Shown piece after piece: positions 5,635 through 6,951 of a stretch of 6,951 nt of DNA. Made by a program: the position numbers and the translations under genes. This stretch comes from Alphaproteobacteria bacterium (GTDB taxonomy: Bacteria > Pseudomonadota > Alphaproteobacteria > UBA8366). The notes beneath the pieces are model-generated. The model saw only the letters and a list, made by a program, of their open reading frames with translations, searched no databases and was not told the origin of the DNA. Every line of letters begins with the position of its first letter. Positions within the stretch are counted from its first letter, which is position 1. The stretch covers positions 1-6,951 of the forward strand of contig JABJCS010000578.1 in assembly GCA_018665505.1 (NCBI GenBank), given 5' to 3'.

Positions 5635-6297
5635 GTGTTGTCGAACGAGGCTTTGGTCCTGGCGCTGCCCAAGGGCCGTATTCTTCGCGAAGTCATGCCG
5701 TTGGTGCGGGCTGCCGGGATCGACCCGGAGCCAGCGTTCGATGATCCGGACTCGCGTTTGTTGAAATTCGCCACCAATATTCCGGAGCTGAGCATAATTC
5801 GCGTGCGTAGTTTCGATGTCGCGACCTTTGTCGCGTTTGGAGCAGCGCATTTGGGGGTTTCCGGAAACGACGTGTTGATGGAATTCGACTATTCGGAAAT
5901 ATATGCGCCGGTTGATTTGGATATTGGGAAATGCCGACTTTCGGTCGCGGCCCCCAAGGCCATGGCGCTAGAGGACGACCCGAGCCGTTGGAGCCACATC
6001 CGCATTGCCACGAAATATCCCGGGATCACCAAACGACACTTCGCGAGCCGGGGTGTGCAGGCGGAATGCATCAAATTGAATGGCGCGATGGAACTGGCGC
6101 CTAATCTGGGCCTCTGTCGGCGGATTGTCGATCTTGTTTCCACGGGCAAGACGCTTGAAGAGAACGGGTTGGTGGAATTGGAAACGATTGTTGAAATTTC
6201 GAGCCGTTTCGTCGTCAACCGCACCGCGCTGAAGACTCGGCCTGTCGAGGTTGGCGGTTGGGTCGACCGCTTCAGAGAGGTTGCCGATGCCGCTTAG
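5635..6297 (+). CDS. hisG: ATP phosphoribosyltransferase, short-form catalytic subunit (HisG)
   Basis: The 220-residue product catalyses the first step of histidine synthesis, joining ATP and PRPP to give phosphoribosyl-ATP in the cytoplasm. Landmarks are LALPKGRI (9-16), [20 protein letters not shown] (61-80), IRIATKYP (122-129), [13 protein letters not shown] (148-160) and the PRPP-binding loop [18 protein letters not shown] (164-181). At 220 residues, without the roughly 80-residue C-terminal regulatory domain of long HisG, it belongs to the short form, which in known cases needs HisZ for activity and histidine feedback. No hisZ is in the window. The GTG start at 5635 is chosen because LALPKGRI then lies a few residues from the N terminus, as usual; TTG 5638 is a near alternative. 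Only a weak TGGA (5623-5626) precedes it. The 80 bases before the start show no clear promoter. hisD overlaps the 3' end. Confidence 0.95.
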   Translation: MLSNEALVLALPKGRILREVMPLVRAAGIDPEPAFDDPDSRLLKFATNIPELSIIRVRSFDVATFVAFGAAHLGVSGNDVLMEFDYSEIYAPVDLDIGKCRLSVAAPKAMALEDDPSRWSHIRIATKYPGITKRHFASRGVQAECIKLNGAMELAPNLGLCRRIVDLVSTGKTLEENGLVELETIVEISSRFVVNRTALKTRPVEVGGWVDRFREVADAA

Positions 6298-6951
6298 GCT
6301 CGAGACATCGAACCCGAATTTTGAGGCCGATTTCGAGCTCTTTGTCTCCGCAAAACGGGACATTGAAGAGGATGTCGACGCGGTCGCGGCATCCATCATT
6401 AATGATGTGCGGCAAAACGGCGATCAAGCAGTGGCGGCGTATACGGAGAAGTTTGACCGTCTGTCCCTGACACCCGGCGAATTCGCCGTCGATCCGCGCC
6501 AAATCGACGACGCGGTTGACGCGTGCGATCCGAAGACGATTAGGGCGTTGGAAATGGCCGCGTCCCGTATTCGAGCCTTTCACGAGACGCAACTTCCCGA
6601 GGCGCTTGAATTCGAAGATAGCGAAGGTGTGAAGCTCGGCGCGCGGTGGACGCCGCTTGATGCGGTCGGCCTTTACGTACCGGGAGGTACGGCCTCATAT
6701 CCAAGCTCCGTATTGATGAATGCTGTCCCAGCCAACGTCGCCGGTGTGCAACGCATCGTCATGGTGGTTCCGGCACCTGACGGCGTGATCAATCCGCTGG
6801 TATTAGCGGCGGCCAGGATTGCGGGTGTCAGTGAGATGTACCGTATTGGGGGCGCGCAGGCGGTGGCGGCGCTTGCCTATGGGACGGAGACGATCCGGTC
6901 GGTGGATAAGATCGTCGGTCCCGGTAACGCCTATGTAGCGGCGGCGAAGCG
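6287..6951 (+). CDS. hisD: Histidinol dehydrogenase (HisD), N-terminal half (cut by window edge)
   Basis: An open frame of 221 codons plus two bases runs to the right edge; complete HisD proteins have about 430 residues. HisD carries out the last two steps of histidine synthesis, oxidising L-histidinol to L-histidine with two NAD+ and a zinc ion. Clear signature blocks are the segment from [20 protein letters not shown] (128-147) to PANVAGV (148-154), [15 protein letters not shown] (186-200) and [14 protein letters not shown] (208-221). The zinc ligands and catalytic residues lie in the missing C-terminal half, so completeness cannot be judged. The ATG at 6287 follows AGAGAGG (6274-6280) by 6 bases and overlaps the hisG stop region by 11 bases, indicating translational coupling in a hisGD operon. 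Confidence 0.96.
   Translation, partial: MPLRLETSNPNFEADFELFVSAKRDIEEDVDAVAASIINDVRQNGDQAVAAYTEKFDRLSLTPGEFAVDPRQIDDAVDACDPKTIRALEMAASRIRAFHETQLPEALEFEDSEGVKLGARWTPLDAVGLYVPGGTASYPSSVLMNAVPANVAGVQRIVMVVPAPDGVINPLVLAAARIAGVSEMYRIGGAQAVAALAYGTETIRSVDKIVGPGNAYVAAAK

Noticed and set aside
5226..5795. Minus-strand open frame of 189 codons over the end of the dioxygenase and the start of hisG
   Set aside because: It overlaps two well-supported genes and its translation has no family motif; open frames of this length are common opposite GC-richer genes.
1..6951. CRISPR array, insertion sequence, tRNA or phage genes
   Set aside because: No regularly spaced repeats, terminal inverted repeats, transposase motifs or cloverleaf-like segments were seen on either strand.

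Overview
The window reads as chromosomal DNA of a proteobacterium, most likely an alphaproteobacterium. The reasons are a short-form HisG followed directly by an overlapping hisD, a tripartite TRAP transporter in DctP-DctQ-DctM order, and a HyuA-type ATPase. This is an inference from gene content; there is no rRNA, tRNA or other marker gene here.

Layout. (1) Positions 1-1089, minus strand: the N-terminal 363 codons of a hydantoinase A / 5-oxoprolinase family protein, cut by the left edge. (2) Positions 1090-1398: a 309-bp divergent control region with several repeated or palindromic elements, including a perfect 12-bp palindrome just upstream of the dctP ribosome binding site. (3) Positions 1399-4516, plus strand: a complete TRAP operon, made of a periplasmic solute receptor, a strong intergenic hairpin, the small permease and the large permease. 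(4) Positions 4571-5554, plus strand: a TauD/TfdA-type Fe(II)/2-oxoglutarate dioxygenase. (5) Positions 5635-6951, plus strand: hisG (GTG start, short form) and the first half of hisD, which overlaps hisG by 11 bp and runs off the right edge.

How the genes may work together. The divergent hyuA gene, the TRAP importer and the dioxygenase look like parts of one uptake-and-breakdown module. The importer would bring in a small organic acid or amino-acid-like compound, the dioxygenase would hydroxylate or cleave a substrate, and the HyuA-type enzyme would open a lactam or imide ring with ATP. The shared substrate is not visible from sequence, and a single pathway is an inference. The histidine genes are biosynthetic housekeeping genes that happen to lie downstream.

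The clearest oddity is base composition. The TRAP genes are clearly AT-rich (hand counts: 21/60 G+C at 3601-3660 and 24/60 at 1801-1860). The flanks are GC-richer (37/60 at 841-900 and 33/60 at 6661-6720), with the dioxygenase intermediate (30/60 at 5341-5400). This suggests the transporter was acquired separately from its neighbours. I found no CRISPR array, insertion sequence, tRNA or novel defence-type system.
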